NCBI GenBank assembly: GCA_963556145.1
Contig: OY744473.1
Span: 3,100,001 to 3,164,000 of the forward strand
Direction of reading: 5' to 3'
Length of the DNA: 64,000 nt
DNA from: Hygrocybe punicea
Lineage: Eukaryota > Basidiomycota > Agaricomycetes > Agaricales > Hygrophoraceae
The stretch's first letter is position 1. The number at the start of each line of letters is the position of its first letter. The notes under the pieces were generated by a model, which saw only the letters and a list, made by a program, of their open reading frames with translations, was not told the DNA's origin and did no database searches. The translations under genes were made by a program, and so were the position numbers. Below, piece after piece: positions 1 through 12,517 of the stretch.

Positions 1-3000
1 ATACTAGCAGCATCACAATGGATCATCCAGAAACAAGTCCCGGGCCCAGAGTCTGCTCACCTCGGTCGCACGTTCCATTCGGACTCGGACGTCGTGCAGG
101 CTCCATGAATTCGCTCGCCTCAGGGTTGAGTATTGATTAATTGGCTAGACAAACAGGCGTCATGCATCATGCATCATGCATCATGGGGTATGAGTTCGCC
201 GTTGAAGCTTGTCCACCAGGATGGCACTCACCTGTATACGCTTGGACGAATAACCTTCTCGCATTAGGGGGCCGTGCGGCGCGTCCGACGGATGATTTGG
301 CCACATTCACTCTGACCTTCAAGTTCCACATCTTTGCTTACGGTGCTCGCTCATACAGCTGTAAACTACCACGCCGTCTACTGATCAGTCGGCACCGGAG
401 CACCTCTGACAACACGAAGGCTTCTATCCAACTGGGGGATGCTACCCACTGCTCATCTTCATAATAGCCACCACTCGTCCCCCACACCCTCGATGTGCGC
501 GCTCTCATAAGGTCCCTGACTTGCTGTGACTACGTGAGTACTGCTATGACATCTTCCCCAAAACGTTAGAGCCATACCTCACCTGCACGGTCGCAGGGTC
601 GTCAGTGTGTCAGCCTCGCCCTGGTTGTACTACATCAGCTGTGAACCGGAACCCCCCGACGATCGCGCCACCTTACGGCTGCGGTAGGTTTGCATCGAAC
701 GCGCTAGTCGGCCCGGAGTCTGCACGACACGACACTCTCCCATTTAACTTGGAATTCAACGTCTTCCAGGATCACACACACCATTCGACGGCCGGCCCCA
801 CTCCAGCGTTGGGTGCGTGCCGATTTCGGCGGTGTCATTATCCCGGGTTCCTTTCGACGCGTTGTCGAGAATAGTTGCGTACGATGCATATGAGGCACAA
901 AAGTCCCATGACCACCCCCGTCCACTTGGAGGTATTTCTCCACGATCGTCTCCAGCATCTCATGCATGATCCGGACCAGCACCACTGATTTGCAGAGGAT
1001 CCCCGAAAACACCGTACGCGTGTCCTACCAGCACCCAGCAGTGTCATTTTGGGTTGCGGGCTTGCCCGACATATGCATGACTTTCTTTATCTGGTCATTG
1101 TCGCGCCCACCGGTCACAATTCCGTCATCAATCATATAACTCATGTACGCTCAATATTGGCAACGGCACGCCAACTAATGCTCGACAACACAACGGCATG
1201 CCGCAACCGGTAAATCCGATTCCATATCTAGTATTTTCCCCATCGATGCTCGCTATCCGCATTTGCACACAGACACGCGTCATATCGGCGGTTTCCGATC
1301 GCTTGTTGTGTTCAAGCCAAGCAGGAGCATGTCCATTCTATGTTGCTAGCTGGCGTTTCATTTCCTGCTGCGTCCAATGCTCCGTCATGCGGCGACCGTG
1401 ACGATTGGCGGGTGAGAAATACGCCTCCTTCAAATTGTCACGTAGTCGCCGTCGTCACCCAAAATTTGCGCTCATATTACTCTCTGCAACATATTCGTAT
1501 CTTCGTGTATATCCCTACATGTTTGGACCCACCCGAAATGTTGTTCACTATCCCATCATTTATTCGTTTTTGTGCCCGTTCTTATTCAGGTCGAGTCTGA
1601 GAAGGACCACCGGATCGTCACGGTGCAAAACCCTCTGTTAGCATTGCTTCAATCCCCGTTGCCTGTCGACCGTGTTAATACATCGATTCTCTTGCCTTTC
1701 ATAATTCACAGGAATCGTTAATGTGATATAGGAATCCTTTGGTTTGTTATGAAATATTCAACTATCCCTCGGACCTACCTGCTTGTCGCGGCATCCGCTC
1801 AGATCGTGCGCGCTTATTCTCGTTGTGGATGGTTTCTTGTTCAATCACTTCTGATTCATGACAGATGTTGCAACGCTTCTCCATACTTCTGATCGTATCG
1901 ACACCCCGAAACCTCATCCCCTCAATCTCCCCAAGTGGTTGGCTTATCAGTACCTTGACTCTCTCATTTCATCTTTTGGGGATCACTTCGGCGCTCTTCT
2001 GTTTGCTGCTACAACGGAATGACAGATGACACCAGAAAGTGACTCCTCCATACCACGGATCACTGTGTGAGGCCGTTCGATGGTTCCTCACCTAACCTTT
2101 ACATATCCAAAACCCGCCTTGTTTTCTTTCTGCAACCGTGCTCTGACAGCGATGGGCTGACACCGGATCTTGGTAAAAACGCCCTGCTTTGTGAACATCG
2201 GGATCGCGAATGGCCATCGCACTGCGGTTTGAAATGAGAAAGGCAGTGTAGTCTTGCTCTACATGCGTTGCTCTCGCACCATTTGACTGACTGATTATCC
2301 TAACTGATTATCTATCTCGGTGAATTTGCCGGAACAACGGTTATTAGTTGGAAATTCATCTTCCAGGTGAAATTGTGAGCACCGCCGAGGCTCTCCAGGC
2401 CTGCCACCCTTCCGTTGCTGTGCCTCGTCAATTGTCAAATCTGACAAGGCCGGTCTATGTAATGTTCCGCAAGTTTGCCATGCTGACACAATTACTATCG
2501 TTGATTAGATCACTGAATACGTATGTGTTTACCACACGGGAAAACTCGAGGATGACAGAGTGTTTCCCCTCCAAGCCGTCTTGTTCCTTGCTTGCCTGAT
2601 TCCACCCAACTGATTACAATCTTGGCCTCGTGTTGGAACCTGAACGAAACCGATTTCCATCTCCGCTTCACATCTCGCTACTGCACTCTCACGATACACG
2701 AACTATATATGGTGTGCGTTCAATGGGTTGGCTTGGGATCAGCCAGTTTTTTTTTGCTATCGTTACAAGTATTGCCACCGATACCTTCACTCTCTCAGTT
2801 CAAGGTTTGATACGATTATTATTTATCCGCCATACCCATACCAATCTAATTCGATATCAAATCATTTGTGGAATAAACAGTCATCCAAAGATCATTCGGT
2901 GTCGTTGACCTCTCAGTGACAGACGACACATCATCACGGAACTGACGTGACGTGATCTGCTTGCTAGCTTCGAAATCGTTGAAGCTTTTTGCTCAGCGTT

Positions 3001-3189
3001 CAGGGTCCCCCATTTTACTTTCTGAGCGATTTTGAAGAAGGTTTGGGAAATATGAATATGTTGAACTGATCCAAAGTTTATTTGTTGTCCCACGTTCGCT
3101 CAGTTTGGACTTGTACATGGGGAATTCCAATAGCATCCGGAAACGATCGTTCTATAAGCATGATTCTCAAAAGCACTTGGACAAATGGG
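1..3189. other. Gene-free left flank
   Basis: I see no supported gene here. Open frames are short, overlap on both strands, and show no family motif or consistent splice chain. A short tandem of CATGCATCAT-type units lies near 161-184. The base composition resembles the host-gene block rather than the AT-rich transposon block, so this is probably ordinary intergenic or long-decayed sequence. Confidence 0.5.
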
Positions 3190-5150
3190 TCAGTGGCCAC
3201 CATTGAGTGACAAAGGACCTCCGATTGGGCATCCGTGGATGTCCGCTGCCATCCTCATCACCGCTTCGTGTCCCGCTATGGGGGGGTCAAAACAATCAGA
3301 TTCGCAAACTCAAAACAAGTCGGAAGAAATACTGAACCATTCTCGAATTGTATTGGCCCCTGAAAAGATAAACGAAAGACGTGGTGATAAGCAATACGAT
3401 AAAAAAATGGCACGAAATTCCTCACAACTTCCTCAAGACGATAACCATTGCTCTTGTACTTGGGTCCTGGCATATCTTCGTACCAACCGAGCCAGACAGA
3501 AAGTCGGTCAAAGAGCACGCCGATGCCACTCGATTGCGGTTTATACCAGGGTTTAGCTTGCCAACTAAGACGAAAGAGGCTCAGGTGTTTTTTTCCATTG
3601 CTGCAGCAGATATGGTCAGGGGGGACGCACTGAGATGTATGCATGCGCACGGGAGACCCCTCGGTCGCCTTGGGGAGAGCTAGAGGAATCACAGAACATT
3701 CTTTCCAGCGAGGAAGGGAAAGGTAGCGATGACCAAAAGTAGTAGAATAGACTATGGCTTTCACGAACGTACGCAAATACCAAGGCTGTTCGGGTTGCCT
3801 GAAAAGGCCTTGCGTGTCAGTGTCGATAGATCAACATTGCAGAAACGTATCTTTACATCATGGCAATCCGAACTCGCTCTTCAAGCAGACAGATAGTCAT
3901 ATTCCTGACGAAGACCTTGATTCTGAATGCCTCAGGAAAGGCATGAATCATTTCTTCCGTTGTGAAGGAAGCGACATCGCGATTCGTGGTGGCAGGTATC
4001 ATCTTTTCCATTTCGAAGGCCTGTGGGGAAGGGGGGGGGGGGCGATCGCGCGCTCAGTTCGGTCGTTAGAATGATTGAGATAAATTACCTTGCTCCACTT
4101 CCTGAGCTCTTCGATATTGTTTGGGATATCTTTGATACCCATATGGTTCCCAATGAAGACCCAAAAGACAAAATGTGCCTAGAAATATAATAAGCTATAA
4201 AAGAAAAGCAGTTAAATCGTTGGGGAGGCTTACTTGGCACTCGAGAGGCGACAAGGCGCGCCAACCATACCGTTCGCACCAAGACTACAGAAGAAACATT
4301 TTTTTTATCGGTGCACGTTAAAACGTGAGAGATATGTGAACATACGTACAATTGGCTCAAGAATGAACAAACTCAACGTGTAGAGGTAGTCATCGTTGGG
4401 CTAGATCAATGAAGGAACCTGAGAGCCTCCGGAAACTGGATGCAATGAACGTACAATGTTGTACTTCGAATGCAGCCAAATCACGCGAGCAAGAGCAATT
4501 CCTGCGCGAGGATCTAGCGCTTTAATCTCTGCAGGAGGATCAAACTCTTCTTCCTCGGTTTTTTTCCCATCCCGAGCAAGGCGCCCTGATATGGGACAAA
4601 CCATCCAAGTAGCTTATTAAATTAACAAGAAGCGGAGTCAGTCCAATATCACATTGGGGAGTAAGTTGACGAACAGACGAGGATCTCTGTCTTCAGGAAC
4701 AAAGTTAGCATACCAAAGAAAACAGAAAAGAAAACAGCAAAAAAAAAAAACTGACATCGGCATATCGCCTCGAAATGGTTTCTTTTGACATAAGTTCCTT
4801 CGTCTTAGCAAGAAGGCCCGAAACCGAAGGCTAAAACCAAAATATCCGTTGTTAGACCGGAACGAAATTCTAGTGATCGACAAACCCACAATGGCGTACG
4901 TCTTGAACAGTGCAAACGAGACCGCATAATTGAGGAGACCAGGCATATCGTACAGGTACGACACAAGCAATACATCCTGCGCCTCCTGTGGAGTGAGTGT
5001 GTCTATCTTTCCGGCGTACTTCCTGTGTGTCTCATTATAACGCCTCCATCGCAGTAAACGGACTAGGGTGAGATAGCCGACCGAAAGGGTGATGGAGAAT
5101 ATGCCGAGCTTTGGCGACCAGTTCACGGAATCTAGCAACGATAGAGCCAT
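3190..5150 (-). CDS. mpaB-like (DUF2236 / rubber-oxygenase-type) ER oxygenase
   Basis: Twelve exons join in frame to 425 aa: 5150-4890, 4830-4756, 4690-4675, 4612-4455, 4400-4350, 4284-4234, 4178-4089, 4020-3857, 3798-3631, 3564-3429, 3359-3338, 3275-3190. All introns are 54-69 nt with GT-AG ends. The product has an N-terminal hydrophobic anchor (about residues 12-35), then the family signature DPRAGIALARV near 151, WLHSKY near 163, NDDYLYTL near 172, and a C-terminal GHEAVM..GCPI.GP block. This is the haem-type oxygenase family of mycophenolate MpaB, which sits on the ER and cleaves lipophilic chains; the substrate here is unknown. The start could also be an upstream ATG at 5219. One intron (4021-4088) holds a run of C. 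The gene lies 222 bp downstream of ERG25 on the same strand. Family call firm; exact role not. Confidence 0.85.
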
Positions 5151-5371
5151 TACTGTGAGAGTGAGTGTATCAAGAAAGGTTAGCGGAATAACCGGACCGT
5201 TTATCTGTCGCCTTGACAACGAAAATACTGCATAATGTATTGATTAACAGCCGCTGGGCCTAACCACGAACTCAACAGTATCGTACTGACTGCGATCAGG
5301 ACAGGCCCATGGCACCACGAGGGTCACAAACCATAATGCATAAAGTAGCAACACGCCCCCATCACCTCAGT

Positions 5372-6606
5372 TTATTGGAGTTTGACGGTCTTGGGTAAAT
5401 TCCCCTCCGTTTCTGCCTCGGCTCTAATTCCTTCTTCCTCTATCTGGTCCAATAGTTTCTGCTTCAACGCTTTCTTATCCTCCCGGCTAGCAAATTTCAT
5501 GGCAGCTTTGGCGGCGCGGACTCGTGCACGATACTCTCGGTATTTGTTGTCGGTCCCGAATATACGATCCCACCACCGGAACGATGTTGCGAAGTTATTG
5601 GTGAACGCCATATGGTGGAAATCATGGTGATCTGCGCCAGACCAGAAAGGAATGATATGCTGAAGCGACCAAGGGAAATCTACGATATTGATATATATAT
5701 AGGCAACTCAAAAAGGGCTAGTCACCACAAATCCCACGTACCATAACCACTGTGAGCGTCGATAGCTTGGAATAAGCGGAGTGTGATCCAGATCAATACT
5801 GTGATTATATGCAGGTTTTGCGTAAAGTAGCAATAGAGCAACGGTCCAGCAACAGTGCCAGTTCCCAGAATAAAGACTTCGGCAGGGTGTGCATATTCCG
5901 CTGCAAGACCGAATGGTGCTGAATGTTTGTGATGGAGTTTATGGATATGTCTGTACAAGGGTCCGTAATGGAGTGCCTGGTGAGCTGAAGACGATATATT
6001 AGGTTAGGGTGGTGGTGTTTCCGTTCGGAACAATTTATACATGCCTAGATAATGGAAAAAATCCTCAAAGACAAAAAACAGGGCAATCTGGGGAACCATT
6101 GTTCTGAACGAAGGAAAGGGAAGCTGCCATGTTCTCATTCCAAAGCCTTCAGCGGTTGGGTGGAAGAGCCAGATCTGGAATCACGCAGGAAGAATGAATT
6201 CAAGTATAGATGAAGGTTTTCGAAGAACTTACGGCAGGCAATTCGACCAAGAAATGTGTAAAGAGGACCATTTTTGTGCATTCCCATTGTTGTTGAGCTG
6301 AAGGAATTTTCTTGGGTTGCAGTTTCCACTTCTGAAAATACGGAATGGCGTCTATGATGATCCAGGGGATGCAACGGCCAAAGTAGACGATCTAAACGAT
6401 TTTTGAGCAAAATAAACGAAAGTAGAAAAAAATGGAGGGTTGACCTCGTGAACTAGAAAGCTCATCAAGCCTGTTGCAATGATAGGGTTGCCAATCCCAA
6501 TGTACCAGGTCATCCATTGCTTTTCGAACCAGTTGAGGGAAGCCAAGTCGGTATCGGCATAGAGAGAGTTATAGTGGGACGGCACCGTGGTGGCATTGAA
6601 AGACAT
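5372..6606 (-). CDS. ERG25: C-4 methylsterol oxidase (ERG25-type)
   Basis: Five exons (6606-6445, 6391-6233, 6174-6045, 5984-5742, 5679-5372) give 333 aa. The enzyme removes C-4 methyl groups from sterol precursors in the ER as part of ergosterol synthesis. The three histidine boxes of the fatty-acid hydroxylase/sterol desaturase superfamily are visible: HYLAH (148-152), HKLHH (165-169) and HHDFHH (249-254). They bind the di-iron centre. AEYAHPAE and HSGYDFPWSL are further ERG25 hallmarks. Hydrophobic stretches flank the boxes and the C-terminus is a charged helix. Three introns are GT-AG; the one at 5985-6044 begins GCATGT and is a GC-AG intron, chosen because it alone restores the conserved Tyr-Leu-Ala-His reading. 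The start is the first ATG in frame with the family N-terminus ([12 protein letters not shown]); an upstream in-frame ATG at 6648 is less likely. Confidence 0.93.
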
Positions 6607-6710
6607 GGTGAGGCACAAGAGTTCAGCAGCGTATCCCGGTCTGCCCACTTTTTATATTTATGTCTCCCGAAACCGCACCACTTTTTTTAATTTTGGCGAG
6701 TCGCCTAAAA

Positions 6711-6729
6711 ATCACGTGCACGTCACGTC
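6711..6729. promoter_or_regulatory. E-box/SRE-like cluster upstream of ERG25
   Basis: About 105 bp before the ERG25 ATG lies ATCACGTGCAC followed by GTCACGTC, giving one CACGTG E-box and a second CACGT half. Fungal SREBP-type bHLH factors bind ATCAC-containing and E-box-like sites and commonly control sterol genes. That this site is used is inference. Confidence 0.35.
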
Positions 6730-6730
6730 T

Positions 6731-8864
6731 TTTCTTGGATTTTTATCTTTTCCTCTCGACGAGTCGACGACGACAACACGGTGAATATTATCTTCGAAAG
6801 CGCGGCTGATATTTGGGAGCTGGCACAGTTCCTGCTTGGTACTAATAACGACGAGTGAACATAGCGACGATATTCAAGTTATGAGTTCGATTTTGCGCGT
6901 GTTGTCTTCAGTTGGTGTCATCCGACCTCGTCCAGTGCGTACATCCCTATCGACGGTCCCCCGGCTAGACCTCCAGGTTGTCACAGGGCATATATACCGC
7001 GATCAAGGACGTACGCGACTTATATCCACTACAAGTCACAAAATATTACCCGAGTAATCAAACACGACCGGAAGCAGCGATTGAGTCTTGACAGTTGGCC
7101 CAGCATTCCATGGTCAGTGTCCAGACCGGCGGAGACAGTATGGGAGACAGTACGGGTGCAAAACTACAGGGATATTTGAAATTTGACGACAAACGTAGAT
7201 AACCCGCCTGCAACGCTGGTACACAATTCGCATGTAACAAACAATGCTGATAGAACAAGCGATTTTTTAGCCAAGAACTAGAGTACGAACCCGTCCTCTG
7301 TTATACATTTGCGCCAAATGTCCCCAGCGAACACGAATTATTTTGGCTTGAAGACAGCTGCATTGTCAAAATTTATGTAATATTTCGTGCAAGGTGGTGA
7401 TAGCATCCAGCAACAAACGTAATGAACGTTCTGACTAGCCCGCCGACGAGTCCCTTTGTTCGATTTGGTATAGCTGTAAGTGGTACTGCAGCACTGCAGT
7501 ACGTACTGGGTCTCCTCAGGCTCAGCCTGAGGGTTTCAATTTGCTACGAGGCAGAGCACGTGGACGGGGTGGCTTGAAGCAGGTCCATTGCGGTCCTTAC
7601 CTCCGACTCAACACTTCCTCACTGACTGCCAACACAGAAACCCTTGCAAGTTGTTGCTGCACAGTCACCGTCCGTAAGTGCAGCCTCTGAAAATTTCTGC
7701 TCGTTATTCTTAGGATAAGGACCAGCAGACCACATCCGCCGTAGGGAGCTAGGTAATTGTCACTTTGTTCACAACACAATGGGGACGGGGTAGACTGATT
7801 ATACTATCAGCTCCTCATCACACTTGGAGTCCCTTCCCATATTTTTCTTCTCCTGTCATCTGGTTGCGTGCAGTGTTGGTGCAGTGGTGACCAAGGTGAT
7901 TGATGTTTCACATCACCGACTGCCCTGATTTTGCGAACGCTGTCGCAGAGCAACGAGGTGTGGGTTGACGCCAGTGGTTATCATGTTCGGATGAATCACC
8001 TACGGTATTCGGACTGGCGGTGGGTGGGTGCCTTCAGGTGAGCGTACTGAACCTCACGAGCACTGTAGTGCACCCTATCTTCCAGCTGACGCCGCTATAG
8101 TACTAGTGTGTTCTGAAACGGCACTCCCTTTGGCACTTCGCAGCACTACGAAGTCAGCTGGGATATTTCCCCCGCCGATTCAACAAGTGATTTGTCGACA
8201 CGTCAGATCTCGTCCACAGGGAAATTTGCAGGTCACTCTGCCACCGAACCTTGCCGCATGTCAAACTGCAATGTCCTTTCTTGTCCCCTTAGTCCTTTCT
8301 CTCGTCTGATGTGGTCGTAGCACTGCGATATCGTCCTAACACTCTGATGTCGCGATGTCCGTCAGCAGCGTATCGATGCCAAACGGACGAGCATTCCGTA
8401 AGCTGACTTTAGTTCTGTATCTCCGGAATCTTATGCTCAAGACGAGTTAGGCTTCCCTGCGGCGACGTTAACGCGGTCTTGTCGGTAGGCAAAATGTAGT
8501 CATGATGACTAAATGTGGGTGTATGCTTCGTTTTCGTAACGAAAATCATGCTCTAACATCACGTCTGCAAAGACGCTGGCTGACTGTCGCATCCCTGAGG
8601 CCTGAGCGCTGAGCGCTGAGCTCTCAAGGCCCTAGCATTATACCTAATACCGTTAACCGCTGAGAAAGGGTGAGGCTCAGCCACAAGCTTATTTGTGCGG
8701 ACCAAATAGCGGGTTATTTGTCACATTCACGCTTCATTGTTCTCGGCCCGAAGACTTTTCGGGAAATTTTCCGACGCCTTGACCACCCGACCGCAGCGCC
8801 GCTGCCGCCGTGCCCCCATCGACCTCCTCGCCCATTCTAATTTAATCCCCTCGTCCCCACCTAT
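6731..8864. other. Divergent intergenic region between ERG25 and EPL1
   Basis: No gene is supported in this 2.1 kb. It holds the upstream regions of ERG25 (leftward) and EPL1 (rightward). Small features only: a hairpin of CTCAGGC/GCCTGAG arms near 7515-7531 and a short GAGCGCT tandem near 8604-8622. Neither has an obvious function. Confidence 0.5.
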
Positions 8865-11800
8865 ATGCCGAGAACCAATGCGAGCACCTCAAACTTCAGG
8901 AATCGCAACCGCGTTACGAATAAAACTCGCCTCAAGGTCTTTCATGGCTCAATTGATGCGGATCCACTCCTCCTCGAGGAAGAAGAGGCATCAAATGTTA
9001 TCAAGTTGAACACTCAAGGAGTCGACGCTGAGGATGCCAACGTCAGTGAAGCGTTTTCTTGTTGTTTTGTGCCCAACACCCTCTGTTCGAGTAACCCTCT
9101 GCCCTTGTTGTGCTGACGTGGCAGTTCAGGCACACATTCCGCGGAACGCTGACTAAGCAACTCTTTTTGGCATAACAGGAACATCATCTTCAAGCTGTTT
9201 TATCCGCCGCCTCCCAACGCCAACAGAGCAATTCATACAGAACCAGGGGCGCGGCGGAAAAATCAAATCCTTCCTCTGCGGTCTATATACCTGTTCCAGA
9301 TTCTACTGGAGTGATCGATAACTATGAAGAGTTGTATTCCCCCAACCGTTGGAAGGATCCAGCAACCTACATTCGATCATCAGAGACCGCTGAGGACTCC
9401 TGTGCGGCGGCCCTCACCAATGGTTTCACGTATTACATGGATGAACGGGATAAGGAATGGCTCGATAAGAACAACGAGGAAGCTCGCGGGGAAGGCACTA
9501 GCGCACAAGGAGCAGTCTCCACTTCGGGAACGACAACACGGTCGGGACCGTCACGGAGTGCAAAGGCTAAAGGCAAGGAACCAGAAGTCGTGCAGCCGAT
9601 CATCATATCTGAGGATGAGTTCGAGCTGGTCATGGCATTGTTCGAGAAAGTAACACATGAGAAAACGGAATATCTACACCATGTCCGTATGCCCCTCTCC
9701 TTTCTCGCATTCCGCACTGACTCTCTGTAAGCAGAGTCTTGAGACTGGGATGGCTTTTCCAGCATTCTCTGAATATCAAGATACCTTTTCGTCACCCCTC
9801 ACCCCTACCACGTTTGCCACATTTACTGTGCCTTCATGGGTTCCTTCACCAGTTCAACTTACCCGTATCGCTCGAGTCGTATACGCGCACTGGAAGGAAC
9901 GACGGATAGAGCGTGGAGGGCTTCGGATTATTCCAACGTTGAATGTGAGTCAAATGCTGATGATAATGAAGAGCCTTTGGCTAATGTAACTTGATTAGGG
10001 CGACGAGGCAGACACCGCGAATGAATCCTACATTTGCTTTAGGAGGCGCGAAATCAAGGCTGTCCGCAAAACCCGCGCTTCACACATCACCTTCTCGGAC
10101 AAACTTGTTCGACTGCAATCTGAGCTGGCGCAATCGTTGGAACTTGCTAAATCTGTACTTGCCCGAGAGACTCTCAAGCAGGAATGCGTTCGTCAAACAC
10201 AGAATGTATGGGAGAAGCGACTCAATGTCGTCGAGCTCAAGCGAAAGTTCCCTACGCTTGGTGAAAAGGCCGATGAGGAACTCCTGCACGACAAGGAGAG
10301 GGTGCCAAAGATTTTGAAGACGGATTCTTCGTCGTACGTAGCTTTCACGCGTGAATGTTCTTATTCTGTGAATGTTCCTATTCTGATTATAGTCGTCTGC
10401 CGGGTCTCAAACTTCGGACAAGAGATAACGACGTTGGCTCTCCGATCTATACTGAAATCATTCGTCCCAGGGTACGGAGAGAACGGATACAATTCGAGAT
10501 TGAACGTGAAATGCAACATCTGAAGGAGAAGGATAACCATTGGGACGATCAGATTGATGTTGGTGCTGTCTTGTTTGCGTTTGGTTTTGGCTTAATATTT
10601 CCTAGAATGTTTACCAACAGCCATCGGTACCATATCAGTCACGTCTGTTCAAATACATTCCTGCTTCAGAGGCTCGGTCTTCTGGTAGGGATGATGGCCG
10701 GCCGATACAACGGCGTTCTGTGCGGTTGCGATTTGGGCGCGGAGGTCGTATTTTACTCGATCGATGTAACACCAATTTGCGATCGCAGCGATCTCGGAGA
10801 TGGTTAGACTCTCAGATGACTCTTGGTTATCACTCGACATCAAGTTTTACCAGAGAACCAGACTTCGAGGACGAGGAAGAAGAACATAAACGGAGGGTAA
10901 CGGAAAGGTGGAGGTATGATGCAGACGACTATCCAACCCATGGTTCAGACGGGCTCGAAGAGCAAGATAGGGTGCTGATTGACGACTACGATGCGCGGTG
11001 AGGACTACTTCACACTTCACTGTGGTAATTACTAACGATAGCAATAGGTTTTTACGACACACCATGACCCTCCTCCCCGACACAGATCAAGCATATCTCA
11101 TTACAGACGCTGCCATTACTGTCTCATCGGCGGATGGCCATCAACAATCAGTCACACCATTCAAATTGGGACCGCAATCTGTTATCCGGAGAGATGCCCA
11201 GGGCCGTCTTTATCCACCCTCCCTACAGCCACAAACACCCCAGCAGGGAAGCTCCTCCATCTTAGTCTCACCGATGAATGGAACACCTATCTCTGTTCCA
11301 ACCCAGGTTAAAAAGATGCAGCATACTTCTGCACTCCCGCAGCTCCGTATTTCATCAAATGGGGGTATGCGCCCTCCAGGGCTTGCGGTGTCGGGATTAC
11401 CACTCAACAACATCTCGGTTTCACAAAGCTCGCCTACTAACAACCTGGCGCAATCAATCAACGGCGTAAATGGCGTCCATCGCGGTGGAAGTACCGCCCC
11501 ACAACGTGATGTATCGAAGACCGAGACAAGTTTGAACACGCCCATTCCAAATGGTGTACCGCAGAGCCAGACAGATCTTCACCACGTGTCAGATAACAAC
11601 GGTGTTGGACAACCCCTTTCTCCTGCACGTCCTAAATCCCAGAATCAGCATCATGTCGCTATTCCTAATGGCTATCACCTCACTGCGATGAACGGGTACC
11701 CCGCCATATCCAATGGCTCGCAATATCTTCATGCAAACAATCACAACGGGTTGAGCGTCCAGCAGATGCAGAATCTGAAGTCTGCCTTTGTGACCAACCC

Positions 11801-12332
11801 TTCCGGTGCAGATATGAATGCCGTGCAAGCAAATGGGGGCCGTCAGATAACGGCATCATATATGGGACACGTTGTCACCAATGGAGCCAATTTCAATTTG
11901 CCGCTAGCGCCTGGAGCCAACATGAATCTCAAGTTGCCACCCGCGCGACAGATGCAGTGGTCGTCCCCTCCCATACAACGATCGAGCAACGGAGTTGACT
12001 CTTCGGCGATCAATGTTTCTTTATCACCCAGCCCAAACCATGCGCATACATTACTAGTCCCTCCAGCGCGCACGCCGTCTGCAAATGGTTCGCGCGCGGG
12101 TATGCGAGGTGTCCCTTCGTCAACGGGCCTTTCTTTGGGACAAGGAGCCGGTGGGCACCTTGTGCCCCATTCGATGTCACCTCATCTCCAGCAGAGCCCG
12201 ACTTCTTTACCATCATCTCTGTCTCAAGTACAGAATCAGCCGTCACCTCGTCTTCATCAGTCGTCGCTGACGATGGTCTCCCCGCTACTGCAACATCAAC
12301 AACCAGTGGGCAGCTCTCAGAGCGGATATTAA
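8865..12332 (+). CDS. EPL1: Enhancer of polycomb-like protein, NuA4 histone acetyltransferase subunit
   Basis: Seven exons (8865-9041, 9179-9682, 9735-9944, 9999-10333, 10393-10558, 10606-10997, 11048-12332) join without a break to 1022 aa. Epl1 is the scaffold of NuA4/Piccolo and links the Esa1 acetyltransferase to nucleosomes. The N-terminal EPcA domain is clear: RNRNRVTNKTRLKV (about 12-25), GVDAEDANEHHLQAVLSAAS (about 52-71), VIDNYEELY, YYMDERDKEWL, then EDEFELVM.LFEKVTHEKT (about 205-224), PAFSEYQDTF and HWKERRIERGG near 290. A basic/coiled segment (FRRREIKAVRKTRAS onward) follows. The long last exon encodes a Ser/Gln/Asn/Pro-rich tail, usual for fungal EPL1. The start at 8865 matches the conserved N-terminus. 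Introns are 47-59 nt except the first (137 nt). No damage is seen. Confidence 0.93.
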
Positions 12333-12517
12333 CCGTTTTTACAAACTCATCTTTTTTTTTACCCTCTACTCCGTTTGATCTATTCCTTCTCTTTCTGCTA
12401 TGTATTCTAGCTACTCTTTCCAATCATACGCACGTATTTATGTGCAGTCTTATCTGAACGTGGTCGGCGACGTGAAAACAATTCTACCAAGAGCGCTTAG
12501 TGCATATTGAGAGTTTG
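12333..12517. other. EPL1 3' flank
   Basis: Pyrimidine-rich sequence follows the EPL1 stop and probably includes its 3' untranslated region. It ends where the terminal repeat of the 12518-14119 element begins, so a transposon sits within about 190 bp of the EPL1 stop codon. Confidence 0.45.

Noticed and set aside
10998..12332. The 444-aa frame from 10998 as a separate gene
   Set aside because: It opens in intron sequence with GTG; from 11048 it is the last exon of EPL1.
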